A DNA stretch of 6,326 nt from Candidatus Altarchaeales archaeon WOR_SM1_86-2 (GCA_001723855.1 MCBC01000080.1:1-6326), one strand, 5' to 3'. Positions 1-5,800 are shown, numbered from the stretch's first letter. Made by a program: numbers and translations. The notes: generated from the letters alone by a model not told the origin.

Positions 1-432
1 CTCCCCCCAATTAGTATCTGATTTGCATGTTAATGTCTTTGTTTGACCGGGACCTATATACGAAGAGTCGCTACCAGTAAGTGTTCTGTGTAATCCTTTA
101 AAGTTACAATTAACATAAAAAGTACCCCCTTCTGAATCTATATTTTCTACACTAACACTTAAACATAGCATATAATTAAAAATAGAACCACAACTATGCG
201 TATTAGCATTTTCAACTTTATATAATAAAGGAACTTTTTCAGAATATGGTTCTTGAATAGTATAAGGAACTTTTATTGCAAAACCTGCAATGATAAAGAT
301 AACAAGTAATACTATAATTGTTCTAATTATCACATCTGTTTCACTTATGGATTTTTTACCTTCATCTTTTTGTTCATCTATCGGTTTCTCTTTTGTTTTT
401 TCATTTCCTCCGATATTATCCTCATTTACCAT
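1..432 (-). CDS. One-pass membrane protein with exported cysteine-containing domain, partial (C-terminus off left edge)
   Basis: The minus strand is open for 144 codons from the ATG at 432-430 to the window edge, so the stop codon is not seen. Residues 1-32 are charged and hydrophilic. Residues about 33-54 form one strong hydrophobic helix (VIIRTIIVLLVIFIIAGFAI). The rest is a polar domain with four cysteines (81, 90, 109, 136) that could form disulfides outside the cell. The segment VPYTIQEPYSEKVPLLYKV just after the helix resembles a repeat-like motif I associate with archaeal surface proteins; this is recollection, not a search. With no signal peptidase site evident, a type II-like anchor (N-terminus inside) is likely. 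The start follows an A-rich leader and a TATA-like box at 459-468. If the window is circular the protein would end after four more residues (148 aa). Function is unknown; a surface or envelope role is inference. Confidence 0.8.
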   Translation of the reverse strand, partial: MVNEDNIGGNEKTKEKPIDEQKDEGKKSISETDVIIRTIIVLLVIFIIAGFAIKVPYTIQEPYSEKVPLLYKVENANTHSCGSIFNYMLCLSVSVENIDSEGGTFYVNCNFKGLHRTLTGSDSSYIGPGQTKTLTCKSDTNWGE

Positions 433-458
433 TTTTATTAACTATTTAGTAACTATAT

Positions 459-468
459 TAAATATAAA
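459..468 (-). promoter_or_regulatory. TATA-like box for the membrane protein gene
   Basis: On the minus strand this reads TTTATATTTA, centred about 31 nt before the ATG at 432. Archaeal transcription normally starts about 25 nt after the TATA centre, so the mRNA would have a leader of only a few bases. The nearest GACGAT-type repeat (481-488) lies about 13 bp upstream, where a regulator could touch the basal machinery. AT-rich DNA yields such boxes by chance, so confidence is moderate. Confidence 0.5.
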
Positions 469-480
469 GATTAATAAAGA

Positions 481-558
481 ATATCGTCTTATCGTCCTGC
501 ATATTGGTTTTTTTAGGAGGATAATATTTTTTATCGTCCAAAACCGTTTTTATCGTCC
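481..558. repeat. Cluster of four TTATCGTCC repeats (GGACGATAA on minus)
   Basis: Three exact copies of TTATCGTCC lie at 489-497, 531-539 and 550-558, and a related ATATCGTCT at 481-489 directly abuts the first. All have the same orientation. They fill the gap between the winged-helix gene stop (569) and the TATA-like box of the membrane gene (459-468). This suggests operators for that promoter, or iterons. The same GGACGAT core recurs inside the primase gene at 5418-5442, and in inverted orientation at 5390-5398. The winged-helix protein encoded next door is an obvious candidate binder, but nothing in the sequence proves it. Confidence 0.65.
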
Positions 559-568
559 ACATATTACT

Positions 569-1195
569 TTATGGAAATTTTACAGAAAACCAATGCTCGG
601 ATACTAATTTCTTGAGTTTGATATTCTCAAAGAATGCGTTTTCTTCCGGATATTCGTTCGGATACAAATCCTTTATATCATCAACCAATCCTTCAGCAAG
701 CAGCATAAGAACAGGATTATTTTTCATAACTTCTAGATTAATCTTTTCATCACGCCCCAGCAACTCCAGACCCAGCATTACACGATATACTCTTTTCACT
801 TTGGATACTACATCAAGCCACCTATCCTCAGGAACACTATCAGGAATACTCTCAATAGCAATGTCTCCAAACTGTCCATCACCATATCCCGTATTACAGT
901 ATTCCTTTAAAATATTAAATCCCCGCACCCGTGAAATATAGGGGTCAGGTTCAAAATATTTATCTTCCTCTTTTGGTTTTGCAGGTTCTTTATCTTTTAA
1001 TGTTTTTTTGCCTTCCTCTGTCAGAGTCCAGGATTTATCTTGTTGCATCTCAATTAATTTATATTTCTCCAGTTTCTTCAGGTGCGTTCTTGTCGTGTTG
1101 TAGTTGAAATTACCGGCAGTTGCGAGTTCCTGTCCGGACTTTCCGCCTTTTCCGAGTATTTCCATTACCCTTTTATCAAAATCGTTTATTTTCAT
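569..1195 (-). CDS. Winged-helix DNA-binding protein, probable transcriptional regulator or replicon control protein
   Basis: A 208-residue protein with an N-terminal winged helix (about residues 5-66). A helix ends GKGGKSGQELA, a recognition-like helix follows (NYNTTRTHLKKLEKYKLI), and the wing is followed by WTLTEEGKKTL, the usual archaeal wHTH ending. A Lys/Glu/Pro-rich linker (67-80) leads to a C-terminal domain (81-208) I do not recognise. The frame is open to an ATG at 1237 and also has an ATG at 1207. I choose 1195 because the TATA-like sequence at 1221-1230 would start transcription near 1199, which excludes 1237 and leaves an almost leaderless message. The start at 1207 adds only MLIT and remains possible. 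Two repeat arrays flank the gene, phased repeats upstream and TTATCGTCC repeats downstream, so autoregulation or control of the neighbouring membrane gene is plausible. DNA binding is well supported; the exact role is inference. Confidence 0.85.
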   Translation of the reverse strand: MKINDFDKRVMEILGKGGKSGQELATAGNFNYNTTRTHLKKLEKYKLIEMQQDKSWTLTEEGKKTLKDKEPAKPKEEDKYFEPDPYISRVRGFNILKEYCNTGYGDGQFGDIAIESIPDSVPEDRWLDVVSKVKRVYRVMLGLELLGRDEKINLEVMKNNPVLMLLAEGLVDDIKDLYPNEYPEENAFFENIKLKKLVSEHWFSVKFP

Positions 1196-1220
1196 TGTAA
1201 TTAACATTTTGTTTTGTGTG

Positions 1221-1230
1221 TTTAAATAAA
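1221..1230 (-). promoter_or_regulatory. TATA-like box for the winged-helix gene
   Basis: On minus this reads TTTATTTAAA, centred about 30 nt before the ATG at 1195. The spacing fits an archaeal leaderless or near-leaderless transcript and decides the start in favour of 1195 over 1237. The phased repeat array begins 6 bp upstream, next to or over the expected BRE position, so a protein bound there would block or recruit TFB/TBP. Confidence 0.45.
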
Positions 1231-1235
1231 GCATC

Positions 1236-1311
1236 ACAAAAACTTAACAAAAACTTCAAAATTCTACACAAAACCTTCAAAGAATCATTAACAAAAACTT
1301 CACAAAACCTT
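1236..1311. repeat. Five helically phased ACAAAA(A/C)CTT direct repeats
   Basis: Copies start at 1236, 1247, 1268, 1291 and 1302 (ACAAAAACTT, ACAAAAACTT, ACAAAACCTT, ACAAAAACTT, ACAAAACCTT). All but the first are followed by CA-rich sequence. The steps are 11, 21, 23 and 11 bp, close to one or two helical turns, so all copies face much the same side of the helix. The A-tracts could also bend the DNA. The array sits just upstream of the winged-helix gene's core promoter and beside an AT-rich region. An operator array or replication iterons are the two natural readings. Confidence 0.65.
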
Positions 1312-1504
1312 CAAAAATTTCTTAACAGAATTAACACATTGTTAAATAAAAAGTTTAATAAATTAGTTTAATATTTTACTATAGGTACATTTAGTTAGAG
1401 ATAATAGTATTTTCAATTAAGTAAAACAATAGTTTAACATTTTGTTTATGTGGATACTACAATTCTAAACGAGTATATAACTTGATTAAGAAAGATTAGA
1501 TTCT
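1312..1504. other. AT-rich non-coding stretch with short repeats
   Basis: No convincing ORF was found on either strand. The stretch holds a TTAAC-5 nt-GTTAA inverted repeat (1331-1345), two exact AGTTTAATA copies 13 bp apart (1352-1360 and 1365-1373), and a variant AGTTTAACA at 1431-1439. Together with the phased repeats next to it, this resembles an easily melted origin-proximal region. It also contains the 3' flank of the 368-residue gene, where I see no clear T-rich terminator. Confidence 0.4.
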
Positions 1505-2611
1505 TTATCTTCCCAATAAAAAATCTAAAAAATCATCAAATTCTTCCTCACCACCAGCAAAACCTGGTAATCTGTGAGAAATACCCCTTTCAATATCAGT
1601 AATATCCACTTCAGCATCAAGAATTTCAGTTTCTATATATCCATCGTTACAAAAATAAACCTCTTTTATGAGATGGTCTGGAATGTTTTTTACAAACCTT
1701 TTAAATTCACCGGGATTTTCTGGAGGAAATAAAAAAAAATACGCATTCATAATATCACGCATTTTTTGAACATAGTTATCCAATATTTCTGGAAAAGTTG
1801 TGTTTCTACAACTAAATTTAAGCCACCCGATAAATGGACATTTTTCAGAATTAAAATCCAATTCTTCAGCAATATACTTGAATTTTAATTCAGGAATTGT
1901 TGTATTGTAACATTTTTTTGCTTTTAAAGTTGAAATGAGATTTATCAGATCATAACCCTGGTTTATATCCTCCCGTATTGTTTTAGAAGAATAAAGAAAG
2001 CCATACATCATATCAAGAAAAATTATTTTTTTGGGGGCAATCTGTGAGATCAGGAGAGGAACTTGATAAGGCAAAAAATCTTCTTCTGTTAAGGCGGTTT
2101 TTAAATCCTCAAAAATTTTTAATGCGTCCTTATCTCCTATAATGTCACCTACTGCTTTTTTATATTTCTCAAAATTTTTTTCCGATAATGAATATTTCCT
2201 TAAAAAAGCATAGATGATTTCAGGGTTTGCTTTGTGTTGCCATCCTCCTTTTTCCCCTTTTTTCTTATTTTTCTGTATGTATTCTCTTTTTATAAATTCT
2301 TTCTCTGCCATATCCTCTAAAATAGTGTTCAGTTTACCGGTATATGCACTAACGCTGTATAATGATCCATCCTCTTTTTTAATTATCCCTTTTTCAATAA
2401 TCTCATCAGTTCGCAGTGGCTTATTTTCACATAAAAGACCAAAATATATTCTTGGATAGTTTCCTTTTTTCTCATGAGACATTTTTCTTAATACCAAATT
2501 CCCGCATTTATCTATGATATTTCCTTCACCATCCTCATCATACTTTTTTGCTTTGTTCTCCCTTACTAAATCATATTCAAATCCTTTAATGATTTCTTTT
2601 TCTTTCAACAT
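1505..2611 (-). CDS. Uncharacterised 368-residue protein with probable winged-helix domain
   Basis: I do not recognise the family. After a charged N-terminus (1-50), residues about 51-138 look like a winged helix: YPRIYFGLLCENKPLRTDEI, then a predicted recognition region (SVSAYTGKLNTILEDMAEKEF), then a Lys-rich wing (KNKKKGEKGGWQHK) ending in ANPEIIYAFLRKY. Residues 140-345 are mixed helical and hydrophobic, with no catalytic motif I can name and no clear membrane span. The last 15 or so residues are acidic and hydrophobic (EEEFDDFLDFLLGR), which could be a protein-interaction tail. The ATG at 2611 follows ATACAAAAA, the A-rich context shared by other starts here. The gene diverges from the replication operon across a 131-bp promoter region, a common place for a regulator of that operon. 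Regulation or a replication accessory role is inference only. Confidence 0.8.
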   Translation of the reverse strand: MLKEKEIIKGFEYDLVRENKAKKYDEDGEGNIIDKCGNLVLRKMSHEKKGNYPRIYFGLLCENKPLRTDEIIEKGIIKKEDGSLYSVSAYTGKLNTILEDMAEKEFIKREYIQKNKKKGEKGGWQHKANPEIIYAFLRKYSLSEKNFEKYKKAVGDIIGDKDALKIFEDLKTALTEEDFLPYQVPLLISQIAPKKIIFLDMMYGFLYSSKTIREDINQGYDLINLISTLKAKKCYNTTIPELKFKYIAEELDFNSEKCPFIGWLKFSCRNTTFPEILDNYVQKMRDIMNAYFFLFPPENPGEFKRFVKNIPDHLIKEVYFCNDGYIETEILDAEVDITDIERGISHRLPGFAGGEEEFDDFLDFLLGR

Positions 2612-2742
2612 TTTTTGTATAGTTTTAAAAAACTGTAAAAATTTTTAGGGTTGTAAAAAGTTGTGCATACTACATCTAATTAATAATATACATTAAAAGT
2701 TATTAAAAAGGTATATTTTTTCAAACTCAAAAATAACAAAAA
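2612..2742. promoter_or_regulatory. Divergent promoter region of the replication operon and the 368-residue gene
   Basis: For the plus operon, TATATTTTTT at 2712-2721 is centred about 27 nt before the ATG at 2743, preceded by purine-rich AAAAAGG, which would suit a BRE. The mRNA would be nearly leaderless. For the minus gene, an AAATTTTTA-like box around 2636-2645 is about 30 nt before its ATG. Possible operators are an AGTTTT-AA-AAAACT inverted repeat (2621-2634) and two TGTAAAAA copies 18 bp apart (2634-2641 and 2652-2659). No ORF of note is present. Confidence 0.5.
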
Positions 2743-2907
2743 ATGAAATTATCTCAATACGCAAAAAAGGCAGGAATAACTTATAAAGCCGCTTACGAAC
2801 AATGGAGGAAAGGAATCCTCAGGGGTTGTCAATTACCGACAGGAACAATAGTTGTTACTGATAAGCCAGAGGAATTGAAAAGGTTAATTAATGTAAAAAA
2901 TGAATAA
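2743..2907 (+). CDS. Small MerR/IS607-resolvase-type helix-turn-helix protein
   Basis: This 54-residue protein matches, by eye, the DNA-binding N-terminus of IS607-family serine recombinases and related excisionase-like MerR HTH proteins. Helix one and the turn read MKLSQYAKKAGITYKAAY, the second helix follows (EQWRKGIL), and the wing carries the hallmark QLPTGTIVV. It stops where a full recombinase would continue into its catalytic serine domain, and no such domain or TnpB follows. It therefore looks like a standalone regulator rather than a transposon remnant. It is the first gene after the TATA-like box at 2712-2721, and its end overlaps the next ATG by 8 nt. As first gene of a PrimPol replication operon it occupies the place of the small CopG-type repressor in Sulfolobus pRN1. 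Copy-number control or origin binding is inference. Confidence 0.85.
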   Translation: MKLSQYAKKAGITYKAAYEQWRKGILRGCQLPTGTIVVTDKPEELKRLINVKNE

Positions 2908-3043
2908 AGAGCAATTTGAAAAAATCGGAAAAGGAATAAGAGAAAATCCTCAAATCATGGACTCACTTGACCCCCTGCACCGATATTTTGCGGAAAAAAT
3001 CTGGGCGAATGAGGGCAATAAGTCAGAGTCAAATAAAAATTGA
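2900..3043 (+). CDS. Small uncharacterised protein (47 residues) in the replication operon
   Basis: A short ORF opens inside the 3' end of the helix-turn-helix gene. Its ATG at 2900 overlaps the upstream TAA by 8 nt in another frame, an arrangement typical of translational coupling and the main reason to call it real. The product is hydrophilic and probably helical, with one compact motif (MDSLDPLHRYFAEKIWANEG) and a polar Ser/Asn/Lys tail. No known domain is recognised. It ends 8 nt before the 50-nt hairpin and 72 nt before the primase ATG. No close Shine-Dalgarno sequence precedes it. A chance ORF cannot be excluded at this length. Confidence 0.6.
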   Translation: MNKEQFEKIGKGIRENPQIMDSLDPLHRYFAEKIWANEGNKSESNKN

Positions 3044-3051
3044 CAAATAAA

Positions 3052-3101
3052 AAGGGATTCGGACATCGCAGAGCGTGGCAGCCCGAATTTCCGAATCCCT
3101 T
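3052..3101. promoter_or_regulatory. Perfect 12-bp hairpin with GTG in the loop; candidate replication origin or RNA control element
   Basis: Arms AAGGGATTCGGA (3052-3063) and TCCGAATCCCTT (3090-3101) are exact reverse complements with a 26-nt loop. The loop is visibly richer in G+C than its surroundings. It contains a possible 3-bp mini-hairpin (CGC-AGA-GCG, 3067-3075) and GTG at 3075-3077. A second CCGAAT at 3083-3088 can also pair with ATTCGG of the left arm, so two alternative folds exist. There is no T-run after the right arm, so a classical intrinsic terminator is unlikely. It stands 14 nt before the PrimPol-helicase ATG. In Sulfolobus pRN1, as I recall, the PrimPol protein needs GTG in its template and the origin is a GTG-bearing stem-loop by the replication operon. 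An attenuator or an RNA-binding site for autoregulation are alternatives. Confidence 0.6.
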
Positions 3102-3115
3102 AATATCAAATAAAA

Positions 3116-5800
3116 ATGAACAGTAATTATTTAGAAGGAAAGATTAATAAAGAGAAATGGATTAAATTTATTGAGGAGGAAATCAAAGCACCATATTTTC
3201 CGGTGAAAGATAAAATTCCACAAGTTGGAAAATGGAAACCTTATGAAAATAAAGAAATAACTGATTCTGATAAAAAAAGGTGGTGCAATGATAAAAATAT
3301 AAACGGCTTTGGAATACTTGCTTACATGAACAATATAGCGGTTCTGGATATTGATTCAAAAGAATTATATGAGCATTTTTTTAAAGATGAGGAAACCTTA
3401 ACAGTCCATACAGTTAATGGTGGCTGCCATTTATATTACCAAGAAGAAGAACCGAGTAATAGAGAAATTAAAGTTGACGGATGGGATATTGATATTTTAG
3501 GTAAGGGAGGATATGTGTCTGTTGGTGCAGGATATGAAGTTGTAAAAGATGTTCCAATCAAAAAAATTAAAAATGTAAAAGATTTTGCACTTTCTAAATT
3601 ACAAAAACCACCACCTGTTGCAGATAATATCAAAGAATTTAAAGAAAAAATTGATATAAAAAAAATTTTAGAACACTACAACATCCCACTTATAAAAAAA
3701 GGAAAAAATCGGGTGGTGAACTGCCCTTTTCATGATGACAAAAATCCCTCTATGATTCTCAATAAAAAATCCAGCGTGTATTGTTTTGTATGTGGTAAAC
3801 TGTGGGATGTTATTGAATTCGTAAAGGATAAAGAGGGAGTGGACTTTAATGCTGCGATTAAAAAGTTGGAGGAGATCAGCGGCGTAGAATTTAAGTTTAA
3901 GGACACAAATGAAAATGCAGAAAAACTAAAACCGAGTGATTTTCAGAAGGAAATTATTGGGATTGCAGAGGAGTATTGTGATTTTTTTAAAGACCAATAT
4001 GGCGAACCCCACGCATCAATAAAGATAGACGAACATATAGAAATTTGGGCTTTGGAAAGCAAACATTTTGAAATGTGGTTATCAAAACAAGTATGGGATA
4101 AAACGGGTCATCCGATTAGTGATAATAGTTTTAAAGGTGCTATTAGAGTTCTAAAAGGAGAGGCATTATTTGGTGGGAACGAAAGGAAATTACATAACAG
4201 GGTATGCAGACAGGATGATTTTATAATTTACGACCTCTCAAATAATAAATGGGAAGCAGTGAAAATAACAGAAGATGGCTGGGAAATAATAGACAACCCT
4301 TTACTTTTCAGACGGTATTCGCATCAAAAACAGCAGATAATTCCTTCTCTTTTGAAAGGAGAGGGCGATGTAAAGAAAATATTTAAATATATCAATGTGA
4401 AAAGTGATGATGATAAATTGTTATGTCTCTGTGTTTTAATCAGTTCTTTTGTTCCAGATATTCCCCACATAATACCGGACGCACATGGTGTTAAGGGGTC
4501 TGGTAAATCTACTTTTTTAAAAGTTTTCAGAAAATTGATAGACCCAAGTCATTTGGATTTTGTACCTTCACCTAAAAATCCAAACGAGTTAGTCCAGATA
4601 TTATCGCATCATTGGTGTTGTTACTTTGATAATATCTCATATATCCCTGATTGGCTAAGCGATTATTTATGCAGGGCAGTTACTGGAGATGGGTTTTCTA
4701 AAAGAGCATTATATTCAAATGATGAGGACATTATTTATAAATATCTAAGGTGCATTGGGTTAAATGGCATCAATATTTCTGCAACCAAACCAGATTTATT
4801 AGATAGGACAGTTTTAATTGGATTGGAAAAGATACCTAAAAACAAAAGGATGACTGAAGAAGAATTCTGGTCTAATTTTGAAAAAGATAAACCTGTAATT
4901 TTGAGGGGTATATTTGATACACTTTCAAAAGCCATAAAAATAAAAAAGAATCTTAAAAAATTTGAGGGAATTCCAAGAATGGCAGATTTTGCTCTATGGA
5001 GTGAAGCAGTAGCACAGGCACATAACTATCATAGAGGGATATTTTTACAAACATATTATAGAAATATTGAATTACAAAACACTGAAGCAATTGAAGGACA
5101 TCCAATAGGATTGGCTATTTTGGAATTGATGAAAGAAAGAGATAAATGGGAAGGAACAGCAACCGAATTACTCTATGAATTAACAGAAATAGCAAAAACC
5201 CTGAAAATTGATACTAAAGGAAAGGGGTGGGTAAAACAACCTAATGTTTTGAGCAGGAAAATAAAGGAAATTGAAAGTAATTTTGAGGATGAGGGGATTA
5301 AAATAACGAAAACAAAAAGCGGAAATAGAACCCTCACTATTGAGAAAATCAAAAAGGGCGATGAAAATGATGAGGGCGATGGGAAAAAACCATCGTCCAA
5401 TGAAAATCAACATACTGGGACGATGGACGATATGGGCGATAATTCTCCAAAACTTTATAATAATAATGAAAAAGTTGATGAATTATATCCCGATGGAATC
5501 ACATCACATCCAAGAGTCAAAGCAGATAAAGCCAGAAAAGCGAGAGAACAAGAAGGTATAAAAGGAAGTGAAACCACCTTAAAAATGATTTCTGAAGAAG
5601 ACGCTGTTTTATCTGCCCATGAGTCAATCAAAAAGAAAAATAAAGGGGCTGAAATAACTCTTGCTGAAATTTCAAATTATGTAAGGAAATTTTATTATCC
5701 AGAGATCACGGAGGATTTTATAATTCAAACCATCAAAAAAAATAAAATTGATCCAAACCATTTTGTCAAAGCAGACCATGAAAAATTGAAAAATACCTGA
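3116..5800 (+). CDS. Replication protein: PrimPol primase-polymerase, CHC2 zinc finger and P-loop helicase-like ATPase
   Basis: This 894-residue protein should prime and unwind the replicon's DNA. Residues about 1-160 form an archaeo-eukaryotic PrimPol domain: metal-binding DID (78-80) in AVLDID, GGCHLYY with His105, WDID (123-126) as third acidic motif, then GKGGYVSVGAG (129-139). Residues about 178-260 form a DnaG-type CHC2 zinc finger with Cys203, His206, Cys223 and Cys226, followed by the usual DVIEFV. No TOPRIM domain follows. Residues 270-400 are unassigned. Residues about 415-650 are a P-loop ATPase of the plasmid/phage primase-helicase type: Walker A GVKGSGKST (458-466), Walker B-like YFDN (503-506), LLDR (561-564). 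A winged-helix-like region (662-744) comes next, then a polar linker (745-815) and a small unassigned C-terminal domain. The ATG follows AAATAAAA with no Shine-Dalgarno. Size and position resemble the pRN1 replication protein. Helicase activity and directionality are inference. Confidence 0.92.
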   Translation: MNSNYLEGKINKEKWIKFIEEEIKAPYFPVKDKIPQVGKWKPYENKEITDSDKKRWCNDKNINGFGILAYMNNIAVLDIDSKELYEHFFKDEETLTVHTVNGGCHLYYQEEEPSNREIKVDGWDIDILGKGGYVSVGAGYEVVKDVPIKKIKNVKDFALSKLQKPPPVADNIKEFKEKIDIKKILEHYNIPLIKKGKNRVVNCPFHDDKNPSMILNKKSSVYCFVCGKLWDVIEFVKDKEGVDFNAAIKKLEEISGVEFKFKDTNENAEKLKPSDFQKEIIGIAEEYCDFFKDQYGEPHASIKIDEHIEIWALESKHFEMWLSKQVWDKTGHPISDNSFKGAIRVLKGEALFGGNERKLHNRVCRQDDFIIYDLSNNKWEAVKITEDGWEIIDNPLLFRRYSHQKQQIIPSLLKGEGDVKKIFKYINVKSDDDKLLCLCVLISSFVPDIPHIIPDAHGVKGSGKSTFLKVFRKLIDPSHLDFVPSPKNPNELVQILSHHWCCYFDNISYIPDWLSDYLCRAVTGDGFSKRALYSNDEDIIYKYLRCIGLNGINISATKPDLLDRTVLIGLEKIPKNKRMTEEEFWSNFEKDKPVILRGIFDTLSKAIKIKKNLKKFEGIPRMADFALWSEAVAQAHNYHRGIFLQTYYRNIELQNTEAIEGHPIGLAILELMKERDKWEGTATELLYELTEIAKTLKIDTKGKGWVKQPNVLSRKIKEIESNFEDEGIKITKTKSGNRTLTIEKIKKGDENDEGDGKKPSSNENQHTGTMDDMGDNSPKLYNNNEKVDELYPDGITSHPRVKADKARKAREQEGIKGSETTLKMISEEDAVLSAHESIKKKNKGAEITLAEISNYVRKFYYPEITEDFIIQTIKKNKIDPNHFVKADHEKLKNT
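5356..5442. repeat. GG(A/G)CGAT repeat cluster inside the primase gene, with a 9-bp inverted repeat
   Basis: GGGCGATGA (5356), GGGCGATGG (5374), CCATCGTCC (5390-5398, inverted), GGACGATGG (5418), GGACGATAT (5425) and GGGCGATAA (5434) crowd into 87 bp. CCATCGTCC and GGACGATGG are perfect reverse complements 19 nt apart. The stretch encodes the Asp/Gly/Asn-rich linker at residues about 747-776. The copy at 5418 uses a different reading frame from the other direct copies, and one copy is inverted. The motif may therefore be kept for its DNA sequence rather than its protein. The same core makes up the 481-558 intergenic repeats. Confidence 0.55.

Noticed and set aside
290..607. 105-codon plus-strand ORF
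   Set aside because: It lies across the membrane gene, its promoter and the TTATCGTCC repeats. Its hydrophobic stretch is the antisense shadow of the minus-strand gene, and it has no promoter context.
612..941. 109-codon plus-strand ORF
   Set aside because: It is wholly antisense to the winged-helix gene, Ser/Phe-rich as expected of a shadow of a Lys/Glu-rich protein, with no recognisable domain.
1196..1237. 14-codon extension of the winged-helix protein
   Set aside because: It covers the TATA-like box at 1221-1230 and encodes an unconvincing leader. The shorter MLIT start at 1207 stays possible.
1236..1311. CRISPR array
   Set aside because: Repeat units are only about 10 bp with 1-13 nt between copies, and no cas genes are present.
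2743..2907. IS607 insertion-sequence remnant
   Set aside because: There is no serine-recombinase catalytic domain, TnpB, left or right end structure or target duplication in sight, and the gene is embedded in an operon with an overlapping downstream start.
3052..3101. Intrinsic terminator or tRNA
   Set aside because: There is no T-run after the right arm (it continues AATATC). The 50-nt element lacks the cloverleaf arms of a tRNA despite the GAATCC-like end.
5340..5561. 73-codon plus-strand ORF in another frame
   Set aside because: It overlaps the primase linker region with a Lys/Met-rich, low-complexity product; an out-of-frame shadow.
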